From NCBI GenBank assembly GCA_001557035.1, contig LSKJ01000739.1, forward strand, positions 1 to 7,412: a stretch of 7,412 nucleotides of DNA, written 5' to 3'. Of this stretch, positions 1 to 6,330 are shown in pieces. Position numbers and translations under genes: made by a program. Position 1 is the stretch's first letter; every line of letters begins with the position of its first letter. The notes under the pieces are model-generated. The model was not told the origin of the DNA. It ran no database searches and worked only from the letters and a program-made list of their open reading frames with translations. The stretch comes from Rhodospirillaceae bacterium CCH5-H10. GTDB lineage: Bacteria > Pseudomonadota > Alphaproteobacteria > Reyranellales > Reyranellaceae.

Positions 1-26
1 CCCCCTGGCCGCCCCCCTGGCCGCCC
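1..26. repeat. 12-bp tandem repeat encoding a Gly-Gly-Gln-Gly run
   Basis: The unit ccccctggccgc occurs twice in perfect tandem and then continues for two more bases (period 12; the T recurs at 6 and 18). It may extend beyond the window edge. On the minus strand it keeps the reading frame of the partial gene and encodes repeated GGQG, so length changes would alter the linker in four-residue steps. It is most likely a low-complexity coding repeat, not a regulatory element. Confidence 0.7.
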
Positions 27-61
27 ATGAACTGTTCCAGCAAACGCTTCGCATCCAACAT
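1..61 (-). CDS. 5' end of a DUF533 / TerB-like (YebE-type) protein, partial
   Basis: An ATG at 61-59 on the minus strand opens a frame that reaches the window edge without a stop. It gives 20 residues beginning MLDAKRLLEQF and continuing MGGQGGGQG. This start (Leu-Asp-Ala-Lys-x-Leu-Leu-x-Gln-Phe followed by a Gly/Gln-rich stretch) looks like the N-terminus of DUF533 proteins, usually annotated as tellurite-resistance TerB-family or YebE-like inner-membrane proteins of unknown role. A GAGG lies at 69-66, four bases before the ATG, slightly close but usable as a ribosome binding site. The Gly/Gln stretch is encoded by a 12-bp tandem repeat. The gene lies 64 bp downstream of the transporter on the same strand, so it may share its transcript. 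The family call rests on 20 residues only; the presence of a coding start is surer than the name. Confidence 0.62.
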   Translation of the reverse strand, partial: MLDAKRLLEQFMGGQGGGQG

Positions 62-125
62 GTCGCCTCGCTTGATCGTAAAGACGACGCTCAGTTGATG
101 TGCAATTGTGGCAAAAGCTGGCGTT

Positions 126-1352
126 TCATGCCCGCTTCGAGAGAAAAGCGGCGGCCGCGAACCCGGCGGCAGCCACCAGCATGATGACGGCCAGCCCCCA
201 CAGCACGGGCGTGTAACCACCGAAGGCGCCCCAGGCGAGCGATGCCAGCAACGGACCCGCGGCGCGCATGACGTTCGTGGGCATGGTGAGGGCGCCGGAA
301 ACGACGCCGTAGCCTTCCGGGCCGATGAACTCCGGCACCGCCATCCCGCGCAGGATCGTCACCAGGCCGTTGGCGACGCCGTAGACCACGGCGAACAGGA
401 TGAGCGGATAGACGTCGGTGATCCCTGTCGCGAGGAAACCCATCGAGATCGGGAAGGCGAAGTAGATCAGCGCGCCCAGCTGGATGGTGGTGATGTGCCG
501 CTGCCCCACCATCAGCAGCACCCGGCCCACGACCTGCATGGGACCGATCAGGGCGATGATCGCCATCACGACGCCGATCGGCACGCCACGATCGTCGAGC
601 AGGGGAATGAGATGGAAACTCATCGCCGAGAAGGCGAGCCCATAGCCCGCGAAGGCGACCACCAGTCCCCAGAAGGCCGGCACGCGGATCGCGGTGCTCA
701 GGGGGCTTCTCTTGGCGGCACCCTCCTCCACCGGCTTGGGCGCGGCGATCGGGACGGCCTCTTCCTGGGGTCCCGGCACGATCAGCCAGTGCATCAGCGC
801 CACGCCGAGGACGATGATCCCCATCACGTCGAGAGACGGCCGCCATCCGATCCATTCGATCAGGAACTGCGCGAAGGGGATGCCGAACGTGCTGGCCAAC
901 CCGCCGAGGAACGTCATCAGCAGGATCGCCTGCTTGTAGCGAGGCCCGTACACGCGCGTGATCACCGCAAAGGCGGGTTCGTACAGGGTGACGGCCTGGC
1001 AGGCGCCCAGCCCCACCCACAGCACGTAGAACATCGGCAGCGAATCGATCCGGGACCACAGGAAGAACAGCAGGGCCGCCAGCACGGAGCCACCGGTCAT
1101 CAGGAGGCGGCCGTGTCCGCGATCGATCCAGGCACCGACCGTGATGGAGCAAAGGCCCGCCGTGAGGAGGCCCGCGGAAAGGGCGCCGAACATGGCGCTG
1201 CGCGACCAGCCCAACTCCTGCGTCATCGGCACCACGAAAAGCGGGAACGTGTAGTAGACGAGGCCCCAGGAAATGAGCTGTCCGAGCGAGAGCATCCACA
1301 GGATGGTCGAGGGCCGCTTCCGCCACGGTCCCGCTGCCTTCGACTCCGCCAT
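126..1352 (-). CDS. Major facilitator superfamily (MFS) transporter
   Basis: A 408-residue inner-membrane secondary transporter; substrate unknown. About twelve hydrophobic segments are visible in two groups of six, separated by a polar loop around residues 195-225 that contains PGPQEEAVP and a charged stretch. The loop-2/3 signature of the superfamily, GAWIDRGHGR (residues 73-82, pattern GxxxDRxxxR), follows the second membrane segment. Length matches the usual 390-430 residues. The ATG at 1352 was chosen because it directly precedes the short cytosolic leader MAESKAAGPWRKRPS before membrane segment 1. The frame stays open upstream to an ATG at 1475, but that would run inside the divergent patatin gene. 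No strong Shine-Dalgarno is seen (only a G-rich stretch). It is divergent from the patatin gene by 72 bp. Nothing in the neighbourhood reveals the substrate. Family membership is secure; specificity is not assignable. Confidence 0.93.
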   Translation of the reverse strand: MAESKAAGPWRKRPSTILWMLSLGQLISWGLVYYTFPLFVVPMTQELGWSRSAMFGALSAGLLTAGLCSITVGAWIDRGHGRLLMTGGSVLAALLFFLWSRIDSLPMFYVLWVGLGACQAVTLYEPAFAVITRVYGPRYKQAILLMTFLGGLASTFGIPFAQFLIEWIGWRPSLDVMGIIVLGVALMHWLIVPGPQEEAVPIAAPKPVEEGAAKRSPLSTAIRVPAFWGLVVAFAGYGLAFSAMSFHLIPLLDDRGVPIGVVMAIIALIGPMQVVGRVLLMVGQRHITTIQLGALIYFAFPISMGFLATGITDVYPLILFAVVYGVANGLVTILRGMAVPEFIGPEGYGVVSGALTMPTNVMRAAGPLLASLAWGAFGGYTPVLWGLAVIMLVAAAGFAAAAFLSKRA

Positions 1353-1424
1353 AATACCGCCCGTTCCACCCGCTTCTTTACAGAATGACGACCCTAACGC
1401 CCCGTCGCCCGCGAGGATAGACGC
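1353..1424. promoter_or_regulatory. Divergent intergenic region, MFS transporter / patatin
   Basis: The 72 bp between the two divergent start codons must hold the promoter of the patatin unit and probably that of the transporter. I see no convincing -35/-10 pair in either direction: the best plus-strand -35 candidate, TTTACA at 1377-1382, has no matching -10 at normal spacing. A GAGGA at 1413-1417, seven bases before the ATG at 1425, is a good ribosome binding site for the patatin gene. No clear operator palindrome was found. Confidence 0.4.
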
Positions 1425-2450
1425 ATGACAGAGACCAAGCGCATCAACCTCGCCCTGCAGGGCGGCGGCAGCCACGGTGCCTTCACCTGGGGCGTACTCG
1501 ACGCGCTGATCGAGGATGGACGGCTAGAGTTCGAAGCCGTCAGCGGCACCAGCGCCGGCGCCATGAACGCCGCCATCCTGCTGCAGGGCTGGGCCAAAGG
1601 CGGTCCGGCCGGCGCCCGCTCCGCGCTGGCGGCCTTCTGGGGCGAACTGGGCCGGATGGCGATCGCCAGTCCGATCCGCCGAACGCCGCTCGACAGGCTG
1701 CAGGGCAACTGGAACCTCGACGATTCACCGGGCGCCCTGTGGGCCGACCTCATCCAGCGCACCCTCACGCCCTGGCAGCGCAATCCGCTGAAGTTCGATC
1801 CGCTGCGCGATCTTCTGACCCGTCACTTCGACCAGGACTCCGTCCGCGCCTGTCACCAGATCAAGGCCTTCATCGCCGCGACCAACGTGGCGACCGGCAA
1901 GGTGCGCATCTTCACGCGCGAGGAGTTGTCGATTGACGCGCTGCTGGCGTCGGCCTGCCTTCCCAGCATCCACGAAGCCGTCGTGATCGACGGCGAGCCC
2001 TATTGGGACGGCGGCTTCCGCGGCAATCCGCCGATCTGGCCGTTCATCTACAACAGCGAGAGCGCCGACGTCGTGATCGTGGAGGTTGACCCGCCCGGCC
2101 GCGAAGGCATTCCGCGCTCCAATGCCGAGATCGCCGACCGGCTGAACGAGATCACTTTCGGCGGGGCGCTCATGGCCGAGATGCGCGCCATCGCCTTCGT
2201 GCAGGAGCTGATCGACAAGGGCGCGGTGACCGGGGAATTCGGCGAGCGCCTCCGGAAGCTGCTGATCCACTCGATCACCGACGCCGCGACCCTGGGTCCG
2301 CTCGGCGCCGTCAGCAAATTCAACATCGAGCCGGAATTCCTCGACCATCTGTTCCAGGCCGGTCGCGCCGCCGCAACCGCGTGGCTGGCGTCGACGTTCG
2401 ATAAGGTCGGTGTCGAGAACAGCATCGACATCCGGGCACGCTTCCTGTGA
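1425..2450 (+). CDS. Patatin-like phospholipase / acyl hydrolase
   Basis: A 341-residue protein of the bacterial patatin family (RssA-like, Ser-Asp dyad lipid acyl hydrolases). All three landmarks are visible: the oxyanion-hole loop GGGSHG at residues 13-18, the nucleophile elbow GTSAG with Ser43, and the DGG motif with Asp195 as the dyad aspartate. The family hydrolyses ester bonds of membrane or neutral lipids; the actual substrate here is unknown. There is no signal peptide or membrane segment, so the protein is expected in the cytosol or peripherally on the inner membrane. The C-terminus (GVENSIDIRARFL) looks like that of proteobacterial homologues. The ATG is preceded by GAGGA at a 7-nt spacing. 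It is the first gene of a probable three-gene unit, with 31 bp to the next gene. The family and catalytic residues are clear; the physiological role is not shown by the sequence. Confidence 0.95.
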   Translation: MTETKRINLALQGGGSHGAFTWGVLDALIEDGRLEFEAVSGTSAGAMNAAILLQGWAKGGPAGARSALAAFWGELGRMAIASPIRRTPLDRLQGNWNLDDSPGALWADLIQRTLTPWQRNPLKFDPLRDLLTRHFDQDSVRACHQIKAFIAATNVATGKVRIFTREELSIDALLASACLPSIHEAVVIDGEPYWDGGFRGNPPIWPFIYNSESADVVIVEVDPPGREGIPRSNAEIADRLNEITFGGALMAEMRAIAFVQELIDKGAVTGEFGERLRKLLIHSITDAATLGPLGAVSKFNIEPEFLDHLFQAGRAAATAWLASTFDKVGVENSIDIRARFL

Positions 2451-2468
2451 CATCGGGGCCGAACAAAA

Positions 2469-2473
2469 AAGGA
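2469..2473 (+). promoter_or_regulatory. Ribosome binding site deciding the acylase start
   Basis: AAGGA ends eight bases before the ATG at 2482 and only four before a competing ATG at 2478 in another frame (the two form ATGAATG). The spacing favours 2482, which also opens the signal-peptide-bearing frame. Confidence 0.65.
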
Positions 2474-2481
2474 AAACATGA

Positions 2482-3564
2482 ATGAAGCGGCTTCTCTCCG
2501 GGATTTCCGCCCTGGCCGTGCTCGCGGCCTCGATCTCCGCGCCCGCGCAGGCCTGCACCCGAACGCTCTATGTCGGCGACGGCAACCTCGTGCTCACCGG
2601 GCGGAACATGGACTGGAAAGAGGACATGTCGTCCAATCTCTGGGCCCTTCCGGCCGGCATGAAGCGCAACGGAGCGGCCGGTCCCAAATCCGCGGAATGG
2701 ACCTCGAAGTACGGCAGCGTGATCGTCTCGGGCTATGAGGCCGGCAGCACCGACGGCATGAACGAGAAAGGGCTGGTTGCCAACCTGCTCTACCTCGCCG
2801 AGTCGCAGTATCCCAAGCCGGTCGCCGGCAAACCCGACATGTCGCTGTCGACCTGGCTGCAATACACGCTCGACAGTTTCGCCACTGTGGCAGAGGCGGT
2901 GGAAGCGCTGCGCGCCGAGCCCTTCAACGTCTACGCGCCGGCACTTCCCAACGGCGCACCGTCGACCCTGCACCTCTCGCTTTCGGATGCTTCGGGCGAT
3001 TCGGCGATCCTCGAGTATGTGAACGGCAAGCTCGTGATCCATCACGGCAAGCAATACACCGTCATGACCAACTCGCCGATCTACGACGAGCAGCTCGCGC
3101 TCAACACCTACTGGCAGGGCATCGGCGGCCTCACCTTCCTGCCCGGCACAAACCGCGCCGCCGACCGCTTCGCCCGCGCGTCGTTCCTCCTGTCCGCGAT
3201 CCCGCGTCAGAAGGACAAGAACTACATCCAGGGCGTACCGGAGCAGTCCTTCACCTTCCAGGCGGTCGCCAGCGTCATGAGCGTCATGCGCGCCGTCAGC
3301 GTGCCGCTCGGCATCACCACGCCCGACCAGCCGAACATCTCGTCGACGATCTGGCGGACCGTCTCGGATCAGAAGAACCTCGTCTACTATTTCGACTCCG
3401 CCACCCGGCCCAACACCTTCTGGGTGTCGTTCGACAGGATCGACCTGAAGCCCGGTGCGCCCGTTAAGAAGCTCACCATTCAGGGCGGCGAGGTCTTTTC
3501 CGGCGAAACGTCCGGCCAGTTCAAGCCGGCCGAAATCTTCAAGTTCCTCCCCGCAAATCCATAG
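2482..3564 (+). CDS. Choloylglycine hydrolase / penicillin V acylase-family Ntn hydrolase, exported
   Basis: A 360-residue precursor of the linear amide C-N hydrolase (CBAH) family, which cleaves the amide bond of conjugated bile salts, penicillin V or, in some Gram-negatives, N-acyl homoserine lactones. Residues 1-24 form a Sec signal peptide (MKRLL, hydrophobic core, AQA cleavage site). Cleavage would expose Cys25 as the N-terminal nucleophile, as in other exported Gram-negative members. Against the bile salt hydrolase pattern, Arg41 and Asp44 (in LTGRNMDW) fall exactly 16 and 19 residues after the cysteine, Asn197 sits in VMTNSPIYD, and Arg229 sits in DRFARASF. The active site therefore looks complete and the protein periplasmic. 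The ATG at 2482 is supported by AAGGA at 2469-2473. The gene follows the patatin gene by 31 bp and its TAG stop lies next to the kinase start, suggesting co-transcription. Substrate cannot be told from sequence; a bile-salt role is unlikely to be assumed outside a host-associated species. Confidence 0.93.
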   Translation: MKRLLSGISALAVLAASISAPAQACTRTLYVGDGNLVLTGRNMDWKEDMSSNLWALPAGMKRNGAAGPKSAEWTSKYGSVIVSGYEAGSTDGMNEKGLVANLLYLAESQYPKPVAGKPDMSLSTWLQYTLDSFATVAEAVEALRAEPFNVYAPALPNGAPSTLHLSLSDASGDSAILEYVNGKLVIHHGKQYTVMTNSPIYDEQLALNTYWQGIGGLTFLPGTNRAADRFARASFLLSAIPRQKDKNYIQGVPEQSFTFQAVASVMSVMRAVSVPLGITTPDQPNISSTIWRTVSDQKNLVYYFDSATRPNTFWVSFDRIDLKPGAPVKKLTIQGGEVFSGETSGQFKPAEIFKFLPANP

Positions 3565-3569
3565 TGACC

Positions 3570-4475
3570 ATGCGCATCGGTATCGATCTCGGCGGCACCA
3601 AAATTGAAGGCATCGTCCTCGCGGACGACGGAAGGGAATGCGCGCGCTTGCGCGTTCCCACGCCGCGCGACAGTTACGAGGCAACCCTCGAAGCCGTCGC
3701 CGGCGTGATTCGCGAACTCGAAGCGCAGGTCGGCGAGACGTGCCGCGTCGGTCTCGGACACCCGGGCGCGATCTCTCCCGCCACGGGTCTGGTCAAGAAC
3801 GCCAACTCGACCCGGCTGAACGGGCGTCCGCTCGATGTCGACCTCAAGCGGGTCCTCGACCGCACCGACATCCGCCTTTCCAACGACGCCAACTGCTTCG
3901 CCGTCTCGGAGGCTTCCGACGGCGCGGGCGCGGGCGCGCCGATCGTTTTCGGCGTCATCCTCGGGACGGGCGTCGGCGGCGGCGTCGTGATCGACGGCAG
4001 GCCGCTGGTCGGCGCCCAGGCGATCGGCGGCGAATGGGGGCACAACGCACTGCCCCTGCCCCGCGACGACGAACGCCCGGGACCGCAATGCTATTGCGGC
4101 CGCAGAGGCTGCGTGGAGTCCTGGCTGAGCGGCCCGGCTTTCCAGGCCCAGTATCTGAAGGCTTCGGGAAGTGAGCTCCGGGCCACCGACATCGCCGAGG
4201 CCGCCGCCGCCGGCGAGAGAATCGCGTCGGAGTGTCTCGAACGCTATTGCGACCGCCTCGCCCGCTCGCTCGCCAACGTGGTGAACCTGCTCGACCCGCA
4301 CGTCATCGTGCTGGGCGGTGGCCTGTCGAAGATCCCGCAGCTCTACGAGCGCGTGCCCCAGCTCTGGAAAGACTACATCTTCTCCGAGCGCGACAGGATC
4401 GCGACCAGGCTGCGTCCGCCCGTGCACGGCGATTCAAGCGGCGTCCGCGGCGCCGCCTGGCTCTGGCCGATTTGA
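3570..4475 (+). CDS. mak: ROK-family fructokinase (Mak-like)
   Basis: A 301-residue cytosolic sugar kinase that phosphorylates fructose (and in E. coli Mak also mannose) with ATP. It carries the ROK ATP-binding N-terminus GIDLGGTK (residues 4-11), the catalytic Asp106 in NDAN, EWGH with His158, and the zinc knuckle CYCGRRGC giving Cys174, Cys176 and Cys181. VKNANSTRLNG, VIVLGGG and the C-terminal GDSSGVRGAAWLWP closely match what I remember of E. coli Mak, and the length equals its 302 residues, hence the symbol; substrate remains inferred. I chose ATG 3570 because family members start directly at MRIGIDLGG. A GTG at 3564, overlapping the preceding TAG by one base, would add two residues and is possible. 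No clear Shine-Dalgarno is visible, so translational coupling to the acylase gene is plausible. No sugar transporter or invertase is adjacent. The gene ends 7 bp before the inverted repeat. Confidence 0.93.
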   Translation: MRIGIDLGGTKIEGIVLADDGRECARLRVPTPRDSYEATLEAVAGVIRELEAQVGETCRVGLGHPGAISPATGLVKNANSTRLNGRPLDVDLKRVLDRTDIRLSNDANCFAVSEASDGAGAGAPIVFGVILGTGVGGGVVIDGRPLVGAQAIGGEWGHNALPLPRDDERPGPQCYCGRRGCVESWLSGPAFQAQYLKASGSELRATDIAEAAAAGERIASECLERYCDRLARSLANVVNLLDPHVIVLGGGLSKIPQLYERVPQLWKDYIFSERDRIATRLRPPVHGDSSGVRGAAWLWPI

Positions 4476-4560
4476 AGAGCAGGGATCCCTCGCTGCGCTC
4501 GGGATGACACCTACTTTTTGTTAGCCATTACGTGTCATCCCGAGCGCAGCGAGGGATCCT
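4476..4560. terminator. Probable bidirectional transcription terminator
   Basis: The only sequence between two converging genes is the 28-bp palindrome, so transcripts from either side would end in a very stable hairpin. A T run (TTTTT, 4515-4519) lies in the loop, and there is no good T tract directly after the stem on either strand. Classical intrinsic termination is therefore not assured; the stem may mainly protect 3' ends. Position supports the role, motif quality only partly. Confidence 0.45.
4483..4559. repeat. Perfect 28-bp inverted repeat (REP-like palindromic element)
   Basis: The arms at 4483-4510 and 4532-4559 are exact reverse complements over 28 bp, separated by a 21-nt spacer. 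One more pair (4481/4561) forms if the G/T at 4482/4560 is accepted as a wobble. The core of each arm, tcccgagcgcagcgaggga, can fold by itself: three C-G pairs, a tandem G-A/A-G mismatch, two more pairs and a GCA loop. This sequence type (tcatcccgag-c-agcgagggatc) is one I recognise as a widely dispersed intergenic repeat in bacterial genomes; its translated shadow RDPSLRSG turns up often in spurious ORFs. It fills the 85-bp gap between the two convergent genes almost entirely, abutting the stop codon of the EipB-like gene. Two head-to-head copies make this a composite unit. No transposase is present in the window. Confidence 0.92.
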
Positions 4561-5364
4561 TCACTTGCACTCGGGCTTGGGGATCGGCTCGAGGCGGGTG
4601 ATGCGGTATTCGATGCCGCCCTCGCCCTGCTCGTGGGTGCCGTAGAGTTCGATGCCGTTGTCGAGAGTGACGCTGCTCATCTCGAAGGCCGGCTCGCCCT
4701 GGCCCTTCGACTCGGCGTCGAAGAAGCCGGCGCGGTAGTAGATGCGGGTGCGACCGTCGACCAGCTCTTCCGCGCCCTCGGGGATCTTCACGTTGGCCAG
4801 TCGCCTCGGCACCTTGCCGATGACGGCATTGACCTGCTGCGGCGGCTTCACCTTGTCGCCGAAGAAGAACAGGGCGTCGAGGCCGTTTTCGCCGGCCTTG
4901 GCGGCGCGGATGGTGGCGCGCGCAATGGCGACCGGGAAGAGCGTTCCCTTCGGCAAGGCCACGGTCTGACCCTCGGGATCGGTGAAGCGCGCCTGACCGG
5001 TGCCGTCGTCGGACATGATCGCCTCGCCCTTGATCAGGCTCGTCTGCTTGCCACCCGCGACCGCGCGATGCTCGAAGGTCAGCTTCCGGCCGTCCTTGCT
5101 TTCGGTCATCTGGGTCTGCTGTTCGCTCACCACGGCCGACCGCTGGCCGGAGGCTTCGAGGCGCAGCCGCTGGTAGATGACGTAGCCGTCGCAGGTCTGT
5201 TTCAGCTCGTAGGCGTAGGTACCTCGCGTGCCGCTGCTCGGCTTTCCGTTCTCGATCGAGCCGACGTCGTAGGCAGCGCGATGCGGCGCCATCTCCTGCG
5301 CCATGGCCGGAGAGGCCAGGACGGCAAGAACGACGGCGGGCGCAAGCAGGCGGCGATTCAGCAT
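4561..5364 (-). CDS. EipB-like (DUF1849) periplasmic cell-envelope integrity protein, paralogue 1
   Basis: A 267-residue exported protein. Residues 1-22 form a Sec signal peptide ending SPAMA before QEMAPHRAAYD. The mature part begins with the family's HRAxYD motif (His28). Two cysteines, Cys58 in TCDGY and Cys266 second from the end, lie 208 residues apart. This matches the conserved disulfide pair of Brucella EipB (Cys69-Cys278), a periplasmic beta-spiral protein needed for envelope integrity. Other landmarks are LPKGTLFP and QVNAVIGK. The same landmarks occur in the next gene upstream, so the two are paralogues. The ATG at 5364 overlaps the end of that gene (ATGCTGA, 7 nt) and has GAGG at 5373-5370, five bases upstream, so coupled translation is likely. 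Its stop TGA lies against the inverted repeat. Molecular function of the family is structural and not enzymatically defined; I do not claim orthology to eipB. Confidence 0.88.
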   Translation of the reverse strand: MLNRRLLAPAVVLAVLASPAMAQEMAPHRAAYDVGSIENGKPSSGTRGTYAYELKQTCDGYVIYQRLRLEASGQRSAVVSEQQTQMTESKDGRKLTFEHRAVAGGKQTSLIKGEAIMSDDGTGQARFTDPEGQTVALPKGTLFPVAIARATIRAAKAGENGLDALFFFGDKVKPPQQVNAVIGKVPRRLANVKIPEGAEELVDGRTRIYYRAGFFDAESKGQGEPAFEMSSVTLDNGIELYGTHEQGEGGIEYRITRLEPIPKPECK

Positions 5365-6272
5365 CTTGGCCTCGGCAGGGCTTGGAGTTGAACGAGACGC
5401 GAATCCACGGCGAACTCACCGTAGTCGAGCAACATCGAGCGGGCGATACCGTTGCCCAGCAAGTCGAGGGCCAATTCGTACTCGGGATGAGCGCCCTGGT
5501 CACCCGTCGCGAAGAAGGCGAAGCGCACGCCCCATGAGGGTTGATTGCGCAGGAGGGCCACGTCGCCCCTCACGACCGGGGCTCCGGTCTGCCGCGGCGG
5601 CCGGCCGATCACCGCGTTCACCTGGAAGGCACCGTCGAGCCGGGCTCCGTCGAACACCAGATAGGACGCCGACTTGTCGCCGTCGCGCGCATGGCGGAGA
5701 ACGAGCGCCAGATGAGTGGTCGGAAAGAGAGTGCCGGCCGGCAACTCGAAGCTTCGGGCCTCCGGCAACGAAAAGGACGCCCGGCCCTTGCCGCCCGGCG
5801 CGTCGAGGTCGGCATTGCCCCGCAGTTCCTCTTCGACTTCGTCGTCCTGGATGTTGCGAACGCTGAACCTGAGGGCGAGGCCGTCCTTGGTCTCGTAGCT
5901 CGTAAAGCTCGAATCGGTCGAGAACTCCTCGCCGTCATTCCGCAGGAACTTGAGCTTGATCCGCTGCTTGACCTCCCAGCCCTCGCAGGCCTCGACGGTC
6001 TCGAGCACCATGCGGCCCGTCACTTCCACGATCCCGCTGCTGGGGCGCGCCACCGACAGCTTCATGTCGTAGGTCGCCCGGTGCGGAACGAGCGGATAGT
6101 CCGGCTGCTGCGCGTCGGCGCCTCTTATCCACAGGCCCAGCAACACAAGAGCGCCGACCGCGGCGACAACGACCGCTGTTTGGACGCGAGGACGGCGAAA
6201 ACTATGCGTGGTCAACTGACGATGGCTTGGGAGGCTAGGCCTTGTAGCCGGGCTGCCAAGCGTAATATCCAT
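5358..6272 (-). CDS. EipB-like (DUF1849) envelope protein, paralogue 2
   Basis: A 304-residue protein with the same fold family as its downstream neighbour. It has a long, basic N-terminal region of about 30 residues, a hydrophobic segment at about 33-50 (AVVVAAVGALVLLGLW) and a likely cleavage site GADA before QQPDY. The mature part has HRATYD (His64), MTGR-like VTGRMVLE, Cys96 in ACEGW, LPAGTLFP and QVNAVIGR, and ends at Cys304. The cysteines are 208 residues apart, exactly as in paralogue 1. VTGRMVLE and CEGW resemble Brucella EipB more than paralogue 1 does, so this may be the truer counterpart (inference). The ATG at 6272 has no visible Shine-Dalgarno; a TTG at 6215 in frame would give a more normal signal peptide but also lacks one, so the start is uncertain. 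It is the first gene of a two-gene unit, divergent from the dehydrogenase. Confidence 0.86.
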   Translation of the reverse strand: MDITLGSPATRPSLPSHRQLTTHSFRRPRVQTAVVVAAVGALVLLGLWIRGADAQQPDYPLVPHRATYDMKLSVARPSSGIVEVTGRMVLETVEACEGWEVKQRIKLKFLRNDGEEFSTDSSFTSYETKDGLALRFSVRNIQDDEVEEELRGNADLDAPGGKGRASFSLPEARSFELPAGTLFPTTHLALVLRHARDGDKSASYLVFDGARLDGAFQVNAVIGRPPRQTGAPVVRGDVALLRNQPSWGVRFAFFATGDQGAHPEYELALDLLGNGIARSMLLDYGEFAVDSRLVQLQALPRPRC

Positions 6273-6330
6273 GCGCGCGGAATACCAGAATGATCGCCTG
6301 CGTCAGGGCCACACAGGGAGGAATTTTTCG
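6273..6330. promoter_or_regulatory. Divergent intergenic region, eipB-like pair / dehydrogenase
   Basis: If the ATG at 6272 is right, only 58 bp separate the two start codons, so promoters on the two strands must overlap each other or the coding regions. I see no clear -35/-10 boxes or operator. The only evident signal is the dehydrogenase ribosome binding site at its right end. Confidence 0.35.
6315..6322 (+). promoter_or_regulatory. Strong ribosome binding site fixing the dehydrogenase start
   Basis: AGGGAGGA lies eight bases before the ATG at 6331. This near-ideal Shine-Dalgarno selects 6331 over an in-frame ATG at 6271, which has none and would add 20 residues not typical of the family. 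Confidence 0.85.

Noticed and set aside
62..125. A sigma70-type promoter for the left-edge gene (TTGCAC at 105-100 and TTTACG at 82-77, 17-bp spacer, minus strand)
   Set aside because: Only three of six matches to each consensus box; not enough to report.
91..1388. Two long open frames (411 aa minus, 426 aa plus) overlapping the MFS transporter
   Set aside because: Their translations are Arg/His/Gly/Asp-rich without membrane segments or motifs, typical out-of-frame shadows of a GC-rich gene; the transporter frame has twelve hydrophobic segments and motif A.
2482..2556. Lipoprotein signal peptide at Cys25 of the acylase
   Set aside because: No lipobox: the residues before the cysteine are Ala-Gln-Ala, and the family uses this N-terminal cysteine as its catalytic nucleophile.
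1725..4427. Long minus-strand frames (277, 454 and 315 aa) across the patatin, acylase and kinase genes
   Set aside because: They lie antisense to genes with complete catalytic motifs, have low-complexity Arg/Gly/Val composition, and cross gene boundaries.
4483..4559. The inverted repeat as ends of an insertion sequence or a CRISPR unit
   Set aside because: The spacer is only 21 nt with no transposase, no target-site duplication is evident, and there are just two inverted copies, not a series of direct repeats.
4633..6293. Plus-strand frames (252, 187 and 250 aa) over the EipB-like genes
   Set aside because: The opposite frames carry signal peptides, conserved cysteines and shared motifs, and these plus frames show no recognisable domain.
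6271..6330. Longer dehydrogenase start at ATG 6271
   Set aside because: No ribosome binding site there, the extension is not family-like, and ATG 6331 has AGGGAGGA at ideal spacing.
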